Source: Microcella alkaliphila
GTDB lineage: Bacteria > Actinomycetota > Actinomycetes > Actinomycetales > Microbacteriaceae
DNA length: 64,000 nt
Assembly (NCBI RefSeq): GCF_002355395.1
Contig: NZ_AP017315.1
Location: 868,001 to 932,000, forward strand
Reading direction: 5' to 3'
Shown: piece by piece, positions 51,198 through 63,163 of the stretch
How positions within the stretch are numbered: position 1 is the first letter of the stretch
How the letters are laid out: each line of letters starts with the position of its first letter
Notes under the pieces: model-generated
What the model saw: only the letters and a program-made list of their open reading frames with translations
What the model was told of the DNA's origin: nothing
The model's database searches: none
Made by a program: the position numbers and the translations under genes

Positions 51198-51569
51198 ATG
51201 AGTGTTCCGAGCGACCTGCAGTACACGGCCGAGCACGAGTGGGTGCGCGTCGAGGGTGACGTCGTCACCGTCGGCATCACCCAGTACGCAGCCGATGCCC
51301 TCGGTGACGTCGTCTACGTCGACCTGCCCGCCGTAGGAGCCGCCCTCACCCCGGGTGCGGTTGTCGGCGAAGTCGAGTCGACGAAGTCGGTGGGCGAGCT
51401 GTTCGCCCCTGTTTCCGGTGAGGTCGTCGAAGCAAACCAGGCCGTCGTCGACGCCCCCGAAACCATCAACGCCGACCCCTACGGCGACGGCTGGCTCGTG
51501 AAGGTGCGCGTAGCCGAGACGCCCGCCTTGATGAGCGCCGACGAGTACCGCGCCCTCATCGGCGAGTAA
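51198..51569 (+). CDS. gcvH: Glycine cleavage H protein
   Basis: GcvH, 123 residues, carries the lipoyl group that shuttles the aminomethyl intermediate between GcvP, GcvT and GcvL. The lipoylated Lys is K63 in [18 protein letters not shown]. The HEWVRVEGD start and [10 protein letters not shown] end are typical. It lies three bases after gcvT. Confidence 0.97.
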   Translation: MSVPSDLQYTAEHEWVRVEGDVVTVGITQYAADALGDVVYVDLPAVGAALTPGAVVGEVESTKSVGELFAPVSGEVVEANQAVVDAPETINADPYGDGWLVKVRVAETPALMSADEYRALIGE

Positions 51570-51601
51570 CCACACCAGCGACAGAAGAGGCTCACCACCG
51601 C

Positions 51602-54544
<2,943 letters not shown>

Positions 54545-54628
54545 CGGCGACCGCCTCAATCGGCGTCCGGCAGCGTTGATGTGCGCGCCTGCGGCGCGAC
54601 TGAGGCCTTCGCGTAGGACGAGTCGCGC

Positions 54629-55147
54629 CTACGAGGCGGCGTCGTCGCGAACCGCGCCGGCGTCGCCTCGCGCGTCGAGCATCCGCAATTGCTCCTGGAT
54701 GCGCGCCGCGCTCTGAAAACGCACGCCGAGAAGAGCGACATGCTTCCATCGCAGCACGCCATCGGCGTCGATGATGAAGATCGAACGTCGCGTGCCGATG
54801 CCGAACATGTTCACGCCGTACTGCTCGACGACGTCGCCCTTCTCATCGGCCAGCAGCGGAAACGACAATCCCTGGCGAGCGGCGAACGATTCGTGGCTTG
54901 TCGCGTCTTGCCGACTGATGCCCCACACCTGGGCACCCAGCGCTTCGAAGCCCGCGAGCTCTGACTGGTACGAGCAGAGCTGCGCGGTGCAGGCCGCCGA
55001 GTTGTCGGCCGGGTAGAACGCCAACACGACGGGCGCGCCGCGCATGTCGCGCAGAGAGAAGTGCCGGTGCTGTGCGGTGCCGTCAACGACGGTGACGCCG
55101 GGCAGCGTGAAGTCGGGGGCGGGGCGGCCAATCTCGAGGGCGGGCAT
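54629..55147 (-). CDS. Peroxiredoxin (AhpC/TSA, BCP-like)
   Basis: This 172-residue thiol peroxidase is close to the BCP/PrxQ group. The peroxidatic Cys is in FYPADNSAACTAQLC; the usual PxxxTxxC motif has Ser for Thr. The second Cys five residues later is the resolving one, as in PrxQ. FPLLADEKGDVVEQYGV and RRSIFIIDADGVLRW are family segments. It reduces peroxides using thioredoxin. ATG 55147 follows a TAACGC element; a GTG two codons earlier is possible. It shares its strand with the CPBP gene, which ends 11 bases upstream of it. Confidence 0.93.
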   Translation of the reverse strand: MPALEIGRPAPDFTLPGVTVVDGTAQHRHFSLRDMRGAPVVLAFYPADNSAACTAQLCSYQSELAGFEALGAQVWGISRQDATSHESFAARQGLSFPLLADEKGDVVEQYGVNMFGIGTRRSIFIIDADGVLRWKHVALLGVRFQSAARIQEQLRMLDARGDAGAVRDDAAS

Positions 55148-55157
55148 CGCCACAGCG

Positions 55158-55988
55158 TTACTCGGGTACCCCGAAGACGCCTGGGAACGCGGTCGCCGCC
55201 CAGGGGTATCCCACGAAGATCACAGCGTCGAGCACGGAGTGGGCGATCACGAGCGGCATCAGGCGCCCGTAGCGCTGGTACAGCCACCCGAAGATGATGC
55301 CCATGGCGACGTTGCCGAAAAATGCCCCGACCCCCTGATACAGGTGGTACGCGCCGCGCAGCAGAGCGCTGGTCAGAATGATCGTCCACGGCCCCCAGCC
55401 GAGGTCACGCAGCCGGGCGAAAAGATAGCCGACCCCGATGACCTCTTCGAGCACGCCGGCCCGCACGGCAGCCAAAAGAAGAACAGGTACCGTCCACCAG
55501 TACGCGCCGAGGTCGGTGGGCACCACGGTGACGGTGAGCCCGAGTTCGCGACCGCCCAGGTAGACGAACAGCCCAGGAATGCCGATGAGTGCGGCCAGTC
55601 CGATCCCGTCGCGGGTGTCACGCCACGGCCGCATGCCATCGATGCCCAGCTTCCCAAGGTGCGGGCGCTGTGGTTGCCAGAGCAGGAAGATCACGAGCGC
55701 GACGGGCACGAGGGCTGCGACGGTGCCGAGCAGCTGGTACAGCAGGTCGAATATTTCGCGCTGGTCACGCGACACGTTGATTGATGCCGTTTGCTGGCTG
55801 AGGGGAACGTCTCGCGTCGCCCGGTTGATGATGTTGACGATGGAATATAGGGCGCTCATGCCCAGCGACAGGCCGAGGACGATGAGGATTTCCGCGCGGA
55901 TCCGACGAGGGCTGGAAGGCGGTGAGGACGCGGTCACGTCTCCATTGTGGGGGGACCGCAATCTTGGAGACGCTGTGCCCGTGCTCAT
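55158..55988 (-). CDS. CPBP family membrane protein (Abi-type)
   Basis: This protein of about 276 residues has six to eight membrane helices and the CPBP motifs: VLEEVIGVGYLFARL (Glu-Glu), LLRGAYHLYQGVGAFFGN (R-x6-H region) and AHSVLDAVIFVGYPW. CPBP proteins include CAAX prenyl proteases and bacteriocin self-immunity proteins. Catalysis has not been shown for most actinobacterial members. The usual EExxxR is EEVIGVG here, so the Arg is absent. ATG 55988 is used; GTG 55937 is an alternative start. The function is uncertain. Confidence 0.85.
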   Translation of the reverse strand: MSTGTASPRLRSPHNGDVTASSPPSSPRRIRAEILIVLGLSLGMSALYSIVNIINRATRDVPLSQQTASINVSRDQREIFDLLYQLLGTVAALVPVALVIFLLWQPQRPHLGKLGIDGMRPWRDTRDGIGLAALIGIPGLFVYLGGRELGLTVTVVPTDLGAYWWTVPVLLLAAVRAGVLEEVIGVGYLFARLRDLGWGPWTIILTSALLRGAYHLYQGVGAFFGNVAMGIIFGWLYQRYGRLMPLVIAHSVLDAVIFVGYPWAATAFPGVFGVPE

Positions 55989-56144
55989 GTGAGCATCCCC
56001 ACAACGGTTGGTGCACGGCGCCCGCACTGTATCTGCACTGAGTAGCGCGCTTCGGCGCACTCGGAGGGGAGGCGCGCACGATTAATGCGCAGGATGCTCG
56101 TTTGGCGCATGTAATCGCCGTTTTCCCCAGGCTCGGCTCAATCG

Positions 56145-56176
56145 CGTTACTGGTGTGTAACGAATGGGCCTAGGGT
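56145..56176 (+). promoter_or_regulatory. Probable opp promoter with inverted repeat
   Basis: TTACTG (56147-56152) and TAGGGT (56171-56176) are 18 bases apart and could drive the opp operon with a leader of about 90 bases. A perfect inverted repeat, CGTTAC-TGGTGT-GTAACG (56145-56162), overlaps the -35. The rest of the 284-base gap shows only GC-rich sequence and a TAAGGG motif. Confidence 0.4.
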
Positions 56177-56272
56177 TTGGCCTTGGTGTGCCCCCCTCTT
56201 TAGGGTCATATCCAACAGGCGTAAGGGTGCGCTCGGAACGTGCCCTTGCGATCCACTTGCACAGGAGGAAAA

Positions 56273-58084
56273 TTGCGTATCAGCAGATTCGGGGCCCTGA
56301 CGGCCACCGTGGCGGCTAGCGCTCTCGTTCTCTCCGCTTGCTCGGCTCCCGAGCCAGGCGCGGAGATCGTAGAGGGTTCGTCGATTGTCGTCGCGTGGAA
56401 CCAGGCGTTCTACTCGTACAACGATGCAACGTCGTTCGGCAACGCCACGGCCAACGCCAACATCACCTACATGACCAACGCCGGGTTCAACTACTACAAC
56501 AACGAGCCCGCGCTCGTTCGCGATGAATCGTTCGGTACCTACGAGGTCATCAACGAAGACCCGCTCACCGTCCAGTACACGATCAACGACGACGTCGTCT
56601 GGTCGGACGGCACCCCGGTCGACGCAGCCGACATGCTGCTCGCGTGGGCCGCCAACTCGGGCAACGTCAACACGCCGGACTTCGACCCCAGCGAGTTCAC
56701 CGACCCTGAGACCGGCGAGTTCACCGACGACTTCCCGACCGACGTGGTGTTCTTCGACACGGCGGGTGGCGTGGGTCTGCCGCTGGTCACCCAGACTCCC
56801 GAGATCGACGGCAAGTCGATCACGCTCGTCTACGACGAGATCTTCGTTGACTGGGAGCTCGTGTTCGCTGTGGGCGTGCCCGCGCACGTGACCGCCGGCA
56901 AGGCTCTCGGCATTGAGGACCCGGCCGAGGCGAAGCAGGCGCTCATCGACGCCGTGCAGAACAACGACACCGAGGCGCTTGCCGCGATCTCGTCGTTCTG
57001 GAACTCGGGCTACAACTTCAGCGAGATGCCGGCCGACACTGACCTCGTCATTGGCTCGGGCCCGTACACGATCACCGACTTCGTGGCCGACCAGTACATC
57101 ACCCTGACCGCCAACGAGAACTACGTCGGTGACCGTCAGCCGCAGATTCAGGAAGTCACCGTTCGCTTCATCAGCGACCCGCTGGCCGCCGTCCAGGCGC
57201 TCGCCAACGGTGAGGTTGACGTCATCTCGCCCCAGGCCACGGCAGACGTTGCCGACGCGCTTGCCGCGCTCGACAACATCAACGTTCTTGGTGGCGAAGA
57301 CGCGGTCTACGAGCACGTCGACCTGCAGTTCGCGAACGGTCGCAATGACACGTTCGAGAACCCGCTCCTCCGCGAGGCGTTCCTCCTCACGATCCCGCGT
57401 CAGCAGATCGTCGAGACCCTCATCCAGCCGCTGAACCCCGACGCTCAGGTGCGCAACTCGCAGCTGTTCGTTCCGGGTGCCCCCGGCTACGACGAGACCG
57501 TCGAGAACAACGGCATGGCCGAGCGCTTCGGCGAGGTTGACATCGAGCGGGCTCAGGAGCTCATCGCCGAGTCTGGCGTTGACAACCCGCCCGTCTGCAT
57601 CCTCTACGCGAACAACAACCCGCGTCGTGTCGACATCTTCGCGCTCATCCAGCAGTCGGCTACCCAGGCCGGCTTCGCCGTCGAAGACTGCGGAAGCGCC
57701 GAGTGGGGTGGCCTCCTCGGCACGCCGGGCGCCTACGACGCCGTGTTCTTCGGCTGGCAGTCGACGAGCCTCGGCGTGACCAACTCGTCGTCGACGTTCC
57801 TCAGCACCGGCGGCAACAACCTGAACTTCTACTCGAACGCTCAGGTTGACGCGCTGCTGAACGAGCTGGACACCACGCTTGACGAGGAGCGACAGATCGA
57901 GATCCAGATCGAGATCGACCGCCTCCTGATGGACGACTTCTACGGAGTCACCATCTTCCAGTTCCCGGCAGTGACCGCCTACAGCGACCGAGTGACGGGT
58001 GTCAACCCGGGGCCGCTGTCGCCGACCATCTTCTGGAACATCTGGGATTGGGAGCCGACTGACACGAACATCGTCGAGGAGTAA
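56273..58084 (+). CDS. Oligopeptide ABC transporter substrate-binding lipoprotein
   Basis: This 603-residue protein is a family 5 extracellular solute-binding protein (OppA/DppA type). A lipoprotein signal ends at LVLSAC with the lipidated Cys at about residue 23. Family segments are DPLTVQYTINDDVVWSDGTPVDAADMLLAW and KQALIDAVQ-like lobes. The TTG start at 56273 has AGGAGG five bases upstream and gives a signal of normal length; no better start was found. It is the first gene of the opp operon. It captures peptides or a similar ligand outside the membrane for the permease pair encoded next. Confidence 0.95.
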   Translation: MRISRFGALTATVAASALVLSACSAPEPGAEIVEGSSIVVAWNQAFYSYNDATSFGNATANANITYMTNAGFNYYNNEPALVRDESFGTYEVINEDPLTVQYTINDDVVWSDGTPVDAADMLLAWAANSGNVNTPDFDPSEFTDPETGEFTDDFPTDVVFFDTAGGVGLPLVTQTPEIDGKSITLVYDEIFVDWELVFAVGVPAHVTAGKALGIEDPAEAKQALIDAVQNNDTEALAAISSFWNSGYNFSEMPADTDLVIGSGPYTITDFVADQYITLTANENYVGDRQPQIQEVTVRFISDPLAAVQALANGEVDVISPQATADVADALAALDNINVLGGEDAVYEHVDLQFANGRNDTFENPLLREAFLLTIPRQQIVETLIQPLNPDAQVRNSQLFVPGAPGYDETVENNGMAERFGEVDIERAQELIAESGVDNPPVCILYANNNPRRVDIFALIQQSATQAGFAVEDCGSAEWGGLLGTPGAYDAVFFGWQSTSLGVTNSSSTFLSTGGNNLNFYSNAQVDALLNELDTTLDEERQIEIQIEIDRLLMDDFYGVTIFQFPAVTAYSDRVTGVNPGPLSPTIFWNIWDWEPTDTNIVEE

Positions 58085-58097
58085 ACCTCCGCCGACG

Positions 58098-58159
58098 ACT
58101 GACTTTCGCGTCAGTTCTCCCTGAGAGCGCTGGGGTCGCTACAAGCGGCCCCAGCGCTC
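58098..58159 (+). other. Intercistronic hairpins between oppA and oppB
   Basis: ACTGAC-TTTCGC-GTCAGT at 58098-58115 is a 6-bp hairpin. Downstream, GAGCGCTGGGG (58125-58135) pairs perfectly with CCCCAGCGCTC (58149-58159). An inner CGCT/AGCG stem leaves a 3-base loop, giving about 16 pairs in all. Such a stem after a binding-protein gene usually protects its mRNA and reduces read-through into the permease genes. Confidence 0.7.
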
Positions 58160-58208
58160 CCCCCTGGTAGGCACCCTCCTCCCATCCCAGATAGGCACAA
58201 CCACCCCT

Positions 58209-59732
58209 ATGCTCACGTTCGTCATCCGGCGCCTGATCGCGTCGGTCTTCGTCTTGCTGGCCGCAACGTTCCTCATGTACAACCTGGTCGCCTTCTCCGG
58301 TGACCCCCTTGAAGATCTGCGCGCCAGTCAAGCTCCCAACCGGGAGCAACTCATTGAGGCTCGAGTCCGCCAGCTGAACCTGGACGTGATTCCGCCTCTT
58401 CGCTACTTCATCTGGTTCGGCGGCATTATTCGCGGAGACTTCGGCGTCAGCGTTGAAGGCCGAGACGTCAACGCGATGCTCGCCCAGGCCATCGGCTCGA
58501 CCATCCAGCTCGTCACGATCGCGACGATCGTCGCGATCATCCTGGGCCTGATCGTCGGTATCACCACGGCCCTTCGTCAGTACTCCGGCTACGACTACGC
58601 CGTCACCTTCATCGCGTTCTTGTTCTTCTCGCTGCCGATCTTCTGGGTCGCGGTACTGCTCAAGCAGTTCGTGGCCATCGGGTTCAACGATTTCCTCGAG
58701 CGAAATCCGGTCGTCCCGACCAACGTGATCATCGGCATAGCCGTGGTGTCGGCGATCCTGTGGTCGTCGATCATTCCGGGTAAGTTCCGCCGGAAAGCGA
58801 TCACCGCGCTGGTGGCGGGTTCCGCCGCGACGATCACGCTGTTCTACATGAACGCGGTCGACTGGTTCAGCGTGCCGCAGATCGGCATCGTTGGGGTGGT
58901 CCTCACCGGCGTGGGTGCAGCCTTCGCCATGACCGCGATCATCACGGGGCTGCAGAACCGTCGCGCGCTCATCGCTGCGCTCGTGACGGCCGCCATCGGT
59001 GTTGCCTTCTATTTCCCGTTCATGACGTATATCTCGTTCTTCATCACCGAGTGGTGGATGCTCTTGGCGCTTGCTCTCGCGGCCGTGGCCGTGAGCGTGG
59101 CCGTCGGTTACTTCCTCGGTGGCCACGACCGCGGCTCGATCATGCGCATCACGGGCTTCACCGGCTTCATTACGGCGTTCGTCATCGCTCTTGATCGCTT
59201 CATGCAGGTCTGGCCCGCCTACGCCAACTCGGGCCGCATCCGCGGTCGCCCCATCGCGACCATCGGCTCGTCGACCCCTAACCTTCAGGGCTCGCTCTGG
59301 GTGGAGGGCGTCGACATCTACACCCATCTTTTGTTGCCGACGATCGCCTTGATCCTCATCTCATTCGCGACGTACACCCGCTACTCACGCGCGAGCATGC
59401 TCGAGGTGATGAATCAGGACTACATCCGCACAGCACGGGCCAAGGGCCTCGCCGAGCGAACGGTCGTCGTTCGTCACGGTTTCCGCAACGCGCTCATCCC
59501 CATCGCCACCATTGTCGCCTTCGACATTGGCGGTTTGGTCGGTGGTGCGGTCATCACCGAGACGGTTTTCGGCTGGACCGGTATGGGCCAGTTGTTCGTC
59601 AACGGCCTGAATCGCGTTGACCCGAACCCCGTCATGGCCTTCTTCGTCGTCGTCGGCGGTCTGGCGATCCTGTTCAACATGATCGCCGACATCGTCTACG
59701 CAATCCTCGATCCGCGAATCCGAGTGTCGTAA
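58209..59732 (+). CDS. Oligopeptide ABC transporter permease OppB, long form
   Basis: This 507-residue permease has the OppB N-terminal helix (TFVIRRLIASVFVLLAATFLMYNL) and a C-terminal binding-protein-dependent domain with the EAA loop YIRTARAKGLAERTVVVRHGFRNAL. It is about 180 residues longer than usual OppB/DppB. The extra part lies between the third helix and the EAA loop, from about residue 140 to 350, and carries several more hydrophobic helices. This long form is known in actinobacteria. The RBS is weak. oppC starts two bases after its stop. Confidence 0.93.
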   Translation: MLTFVIRRLIASVFVLLAATFLMYNLVAFSGDPLEDLRASQAPNREQLIEARVRQLNLDVIPPLRYFIWFGGIIRGDFGVSVEGRDVNAMLAQAIGSTIQLVTIATIVAIILGLIVGITTALRQYSGYDYAVTFIAFLFFSLPIFWVAVLLKQFVAIGFNDFLERNPVVPTNVIIGIAVVSAILWSSIIPGKFRRKAITALVAGSAATITLFYMNAVDWFSVPQIGIVGVVLTGVGAAFAMTAIITGLQNRRALIAALVTAAIGVAFYFPFMTYISFFITEWWMLLALALAAVAVSVAVGYFLGGHDRGSIMRITGFTGFITAFVIALDRFMQVWPAYANSGRIRGRPIATIGSSTPNLQGSLWVEGVDIYTHLLLPTIALILISFATYTRYSRASMLEVMNQDYIRTARAKGLAERTVVVRHGFRNALIPIATIVAFDIGGLVGGAVITETVFGWTGMGQLFVNGLNRVDPNPVMAFFVVVGGLAILFNMIADIVYAILDPRIRVS

Positions 59733-59734
59733 TC

Positions 59735-60817
59735 ATGACCACTACGCCAGTAAACGAACCGGGACACAACGACCCCGGCACGGTCGAATCCGCTGAAAAC
59801 GCGATCGAGATGAAGGAGGTCGAGGGCCTCAGCCAGTCTCAGATCGTCCGCCGCCGGTTCTTCCGGCACAAGGGCGCCATGGTCTCGCTCGCGGTACTCG
59901 TCTTCATCGTCGTGCTCGCCTTCTCGAGCGTCGGAATCGACTTCCAGATCTTCGAACTCACCGTCAAGACCGCCGGTTGGTGGCAGTGGACGTGGACCGA
60001 GATTCCGCCGTCGCAGAACCGCGGTGTGCCAACGCTGAGCATCATCCCCGAGTTCCTCGGCGGCAACGGCATCCGACTCGGCGATCACCCGTTCGGCCAA
60101 GACACGGTCGGCCGTGACATCTTCGCGGTTGTCATGCGCGGCACGCAGCAGTCGATCACGATCATGGTGATCGTCGGTTTGCTCGCCACGCTCATCGGCA
60201 CCGTCATCGGCGCTGTCTCGGCCTACTACCGCGGCTGGGTCGACTCGGTGCTCATGCGCTTCACCGACATCATCATCACGATCCCCGTGCTCGTCGTCGG
60301 CGCCGTCGTGGGCCGTGCGATCGGCGGCCAGGGCGCGTTCTTCCTCGCCCTGGTGCTCGGCTTCTTTGTGTGGACTGGCCTCGCCCGTCTGGTGCGTGCT
60401 GAAGTGCTGAGCCTTCGAGAACGCGAATTCGTCGACGCCGCCCGCGTTGCCGGTGCGAGCGACAGCCGCATCGTGTTCAAACACATCCTGCCGAACGCGA
60501 TCGGCGTGATCATCGTCAACACCACGCTACTCATGGCCGCCGCGATCTTGCTCGAGACCGGCCTCAGCTTCCTCGGCTTCGGTGTGACCGCACCCGACAC
60601 CTCGCTCGGCAAGATCATCAGCGACAACCAGGCGGCGTTCAACACGCGTCCGTGGCTCTTCTGGTGGCCGGGTGTGTTCATCATCGCAATCGCGTTGTCG
60701 ATCAACTTCATCGGCGACGGCTTGCGCGACGCCTTCGACCCGCGTCAGAAGCGACTGCCCAGTGAGCGCGCACTGAAGAAGGCAGAAGCGGCTCGCGCCG
60801 CCGCCCAGGCACGCTGA
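59735..60817 (+). CDS. Oligopeptide ABC transporter permease OppC
   Basis: This 360-residue permease has an N-terminal cytoplasmic segment, a first helix GAMVSLAVLVFIVVLAFSSV, an extracytoplasmic loop of about 70 residues containing HPFGQDTVGRDIFAVVMRGTQ (the OppC signature), and five more helices. The EAA loop reads FVDAARVAGASDSRIVFKHILPNAIG. It pairs with OppB to form the channel. The ATPase gene oppDF is 660 bases downstream, beyond an opposite-strand gene. Confidence 0.94.
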   Translation: MTTTPVNEPGHNDPGTVESAENAIEMKEVEGLSQSQIVRRRFFRHKGAMVSLAVLVFIVVLAFSSVGIDFQIFELTVKTAGWWQWTWTEIPPSQNRGVPTLSIIPEFLGGNGIRLGDHPFGQDTVGRDIFAVVMRGTQQSITIMVIVGLLATLIGTVIGAVSAYYRGWVDSVLMRFTDIIITIPVLVVGAVVGRAIGGQGAFFLALVLGFFVWTGLARLVRAEVLSLREREFVDAARVAGASDSRIVFKHILPNAIGVIIVNTTLLMAAAILLETGLSFLGFGVTAPDTSLGKIISDNQAAFNTRPWLFWWPGVFIIAIALSINFIGDGLRDAFDPRQKRLPSERALKKAEAARAAAQAR

Positions 60818-60825
60818 TGCAGGCC

Positions 60826-61425
60826 CTACAGCGCGGCACCCAGGATGCCGGCGAGCGTGAGACCCGCAAGCGCCAGCAGGGTGGCGACGTGCCAGACGCG
60901 CGTCACGGGGCGCGTGTCGGCATCCAGCAGGTTGTCGTCGCGCAAGAGCTCCCAGTGCCGGCGGATGTAATCGGCGGCCTGACCGCTCTCGCTCGCGAGG
61001 CTGTCGCCGGGGCGAATCGCGCCGGCGACCTTCGCCGACTCGGTCACCTTCGTGTCGTCGGGGCCGAGGCGGAATACCGTGTAGCGACCCGACGCGGGGG
61101 CCGCCCACGCCTCAATGCGGGCTCGCTCGGTGAACAGCGTCAGGGCGAACTTCGTGTCGATGCGCTGAATGGCGCCCCACGGCACGTGCCAGGTCGCAAG
61201 CGGGTTTCGCACCGTCACCTCGTCCTCGGTCACCAAAACGCTGGGCGACCAGTACATGGCAATGACGGACGCGGCGCCGAGAACGTACCACCAGCCGTAG
61301 CGCGCGAGACCCTCCAGGTCTCCGGCAAACAGGTAGCCCGACAGGGCGCTGGCCGCGATGATCGCGACCACCACACTCAAGACTCGACCGAACACGGGGC
61401 GAAAACGCACTGGCTGCAACCGCAT
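60826..61425 (-). CDS. PH domain-containing membrane protein
   Basis: This 199-residue protein has two N-terminal helices (RVLSVVVAIIAASALSGYLF and WWYVLGAASVIAMYW), a bPH2-like core with VLVTEDEVTVRNPLATWHVPWGAIQRIDTKFALTLF, and a C-terminal helix. Actinobacterial PH proteins of this kind are of unknown function. The gene is on the opposite strand inside the opp operon, between oppC and oppDF, and its transcript is antisense to the operon mRNA. It may be a later insertion, or an actinobacterial arrangement; the sequence alone does not decide. Confidence 0.85.
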   Translation of the reverse strand: MRLQPVRFRPVFGRVLSVVVAIIAASALSGYLFAGDLEGLARYGWWYVLGAASVIAMYWSPSVLVTEDEVTVRNPLATWHVPWGAIQRIDTKFALTLFTERARIEAWAAPASGRYTVFRLGPDDTKVTESAKVAGAIRPGDSLASESGQAADYIRRHWELLRDDNLLDADTRPVTRVWHVATLLALAGLTLAGILGAAL

Positions 61426-61478
61426 GCCACCAGCTTTTCAGACTCTGCCCCCACCACTCTCCTCACAAAGGACGCATC

Positions 61479-63158
61479 GTGAGCACCACCACCCCCACCC
61501 CGACGGCCGTTGAGACGGTTCTCGACGTGCACGGCCTCGGCGTCGACTTCTGGGTCGACGGCGAGTACTACCCGGCAGCCATCGACTTGAACTACCGCGT
61601 CAAGCGCGGTGAAGTGCTCGCCATCGTCGGCGAGTCCGGCTCCGGCAAGAGCTCGAGCTCGATGGCCCTTCTCGGCCTGCTGCCGCCCACCGCCCGTGTC
61701 ACCGGTTCAATCGAACTCCTCGGGCGCCAGATCGCCGGCCTCGACCAGCGCGAGCTGCGCCGGGTGCGCGGAAACCAGATCGCGGTCATCTTCCAGGAGC
61801 CGATGACGGCCCTGAACCCCGTCTACACGGTCGGCTTCCAGCTAGTGGAAACCCTCCGCACGCACTTCAGCATGACGCCTGCCGAGGCCAAAGAGCGTGC
61901 GATCGAGCTGCTGACCAAGGTCGAGATGCCCGAGCCGGAGATCGCCTTCAACAAGTACCCGCACCAGCTCTCGGGCGGCCAGCGCCAGCGCGCCATGATC
62001 GCCCAGGCGATCTCGTGTGACCCCGTGCTGCTCATCGCAGACGAGCCGACTACCGCACTCGACGTGACGGTGCAGGCCGAGATCCTCGAGCTGCTCCGCA
62101 GCCTCCGCACGCGCCTCGACTCGGCGATCCTCCTCATCACGCACGACATGGGCGTCGTCGCCGACCTCGCCGACTCGATGATGGTCATGAAGGACGGCCG
62201 TGTCGTTGAGCAGGGCACCGCCCTCGACATCTTTACGAAGCCGCAGCACCCCTACACGCAGTCTCTGCTCAGCTCGGTGCCGCACCTCGGCCAGCACTCC
62301 ACCGACGAGGGCTCCGCCGTCGCCGAGCGCACCGGACAGGACCCGATCCTGTCGTTCAAGGATGTGGCGATCGAGTACCCCAAGCGCGGCCGCGTGCCGG
62401 CCTTCCGTGCCGCCGACGGCATCAACCTTGACGTGTATCCGGGTGAGATCGTGGGCCTCGTGGGCGAGTCGGGCTCGGGTAAGACCACCCTGGGCCGCGC
62501 CGCCGTCGGCCTCCTTCCCATCAAGGAGGGCACGCTCATCTCGGCCGGCATCGACATTTCGAAGGCGAACGCCAAAGAGCTGCGCCCCCTCCGCCGCAAA
62601 GCTGGCATCGTCTTCCAGGATCCGGGCTCGAGCCTGAACCCGCGCATGCCGATCGGTGAGTCGATCGGTGAGCCGCTGTTCCTTGCCGGCGAGGCGAAGG
62701 GCGAGGCGCTGTCGAAGCGCGTCGAAGACCTGCTGACGTCGGTCGAGCTGCCGAAGAGCTACCGCAACCGCTACCCCCACGAGTTGTCGGGCGGTCAGCG
62801 GCAACGTGTCGGCATCGCGCGCGCCCTCGCCCTCGCCCCCGACCTGTTGATCGCCGACGAGCCGACGAGCGCGCTGGACGTCTCGGTTCAGGCCCGTTTC
62901 CTCGACCTGCTGCAGGATCTCCAGCAGAAGTTGCAGTTCGCCTGCCTGTTCATCAGCCACGACCTCGCGGTCGTCGATATGCTCGCGCACCGCATTGCGG
63001 TCATGCACCGGGGTAAGCTGGTCGAGCAGGGCCCGCGCGATCAGATTCTGCGCAACCCGCAAGACCCATACACTCAGCGCCTCATCGCCGCCGTGCCGCT
63101 TCCCGACCCGGTAGCGCAGCGCGAGCGTCGTGAGAGCCGCCAAGCCACCAAGGACTAA
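61479..63158 (+). CDS. Fused oligopeptide ABC transporter ATPase OppDF
   Basis: This 559-residue protein joins two full nucleotide-binding domains. The first has [25 protein letters not shown] and [12 protein letters not shown]; the second has [33 protein letters not shown] and [11 protein letters not shown]. Each is followed by an oligopeptide transporter C-terminal region ([16 protein letters not shown] and [17 protein letters not shown]). It powers OppBC. AAAGGA precedes the GTG. It is separated from oppC by the PH-domain gene on the other strand, so its transcription may depend on read-through or on an unseen promoter. Confidence 0.95.
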   Translation: MSTTTPTPTAVETVLDVHGLGVDFWVDGEYYPAAIDLNYRVKRGEVLAIVGESGSGKSSSSMALLGLLPPTARVTGSIELLGRQIAGLDQRELRRVRGNQIAVIFQEPMTALNPVYTVGFQLVETLRTHFSMTPAEAKERAIELLTKVEMPEPEIAFNKYPHQLSGGQRQRAMIAQAISCDPVLLIADEPTTALDVTVQAEILELLRSLRTRLDSAILLITHDMGVVADLADSMMVMKDGRVVEQGTALDIFTKPQHPYTQSLLSSVPHLGQHSTDEGSAVAERTGQDPILSFKDVAIEYPKRGRVPAFRAADGINLDVYPGEIVGLVGESGSGKTTLGRAAVGLLPIKEGTLISAGIDISKANAKELRPLRRKAGIVFQDPGSSLNPRMPIGESIGEPLFLAGEAKGEALSKRVEDLLTSVELPKSYRNRYPHELSGGQRQRVGIARALALAPDLLIADEPTSALDVSVQARFLDLLQDLQQKLQFACLFISHDLAVVDMLAHRIAVMHRGKLVEQGPRDQILRNPQDPYTQRLIAAVPLPDPVAQRERRESRQATKD

Positions 63159-63163
63159 TTTTT

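Noticed and set aside
49809..51575. 588-codon minus-strand frame over gcvT and the riboswitch
   Set aside because: It is antisense to a well-supported gene and to a structured RNA, and its residues reflect mirrored GC-rich codons.
55989..56272. Possible small gene upstream of the opp operon
   Set aside because: No frame with a start signal and coding-like composition; promoter and repeat features explain the gap.
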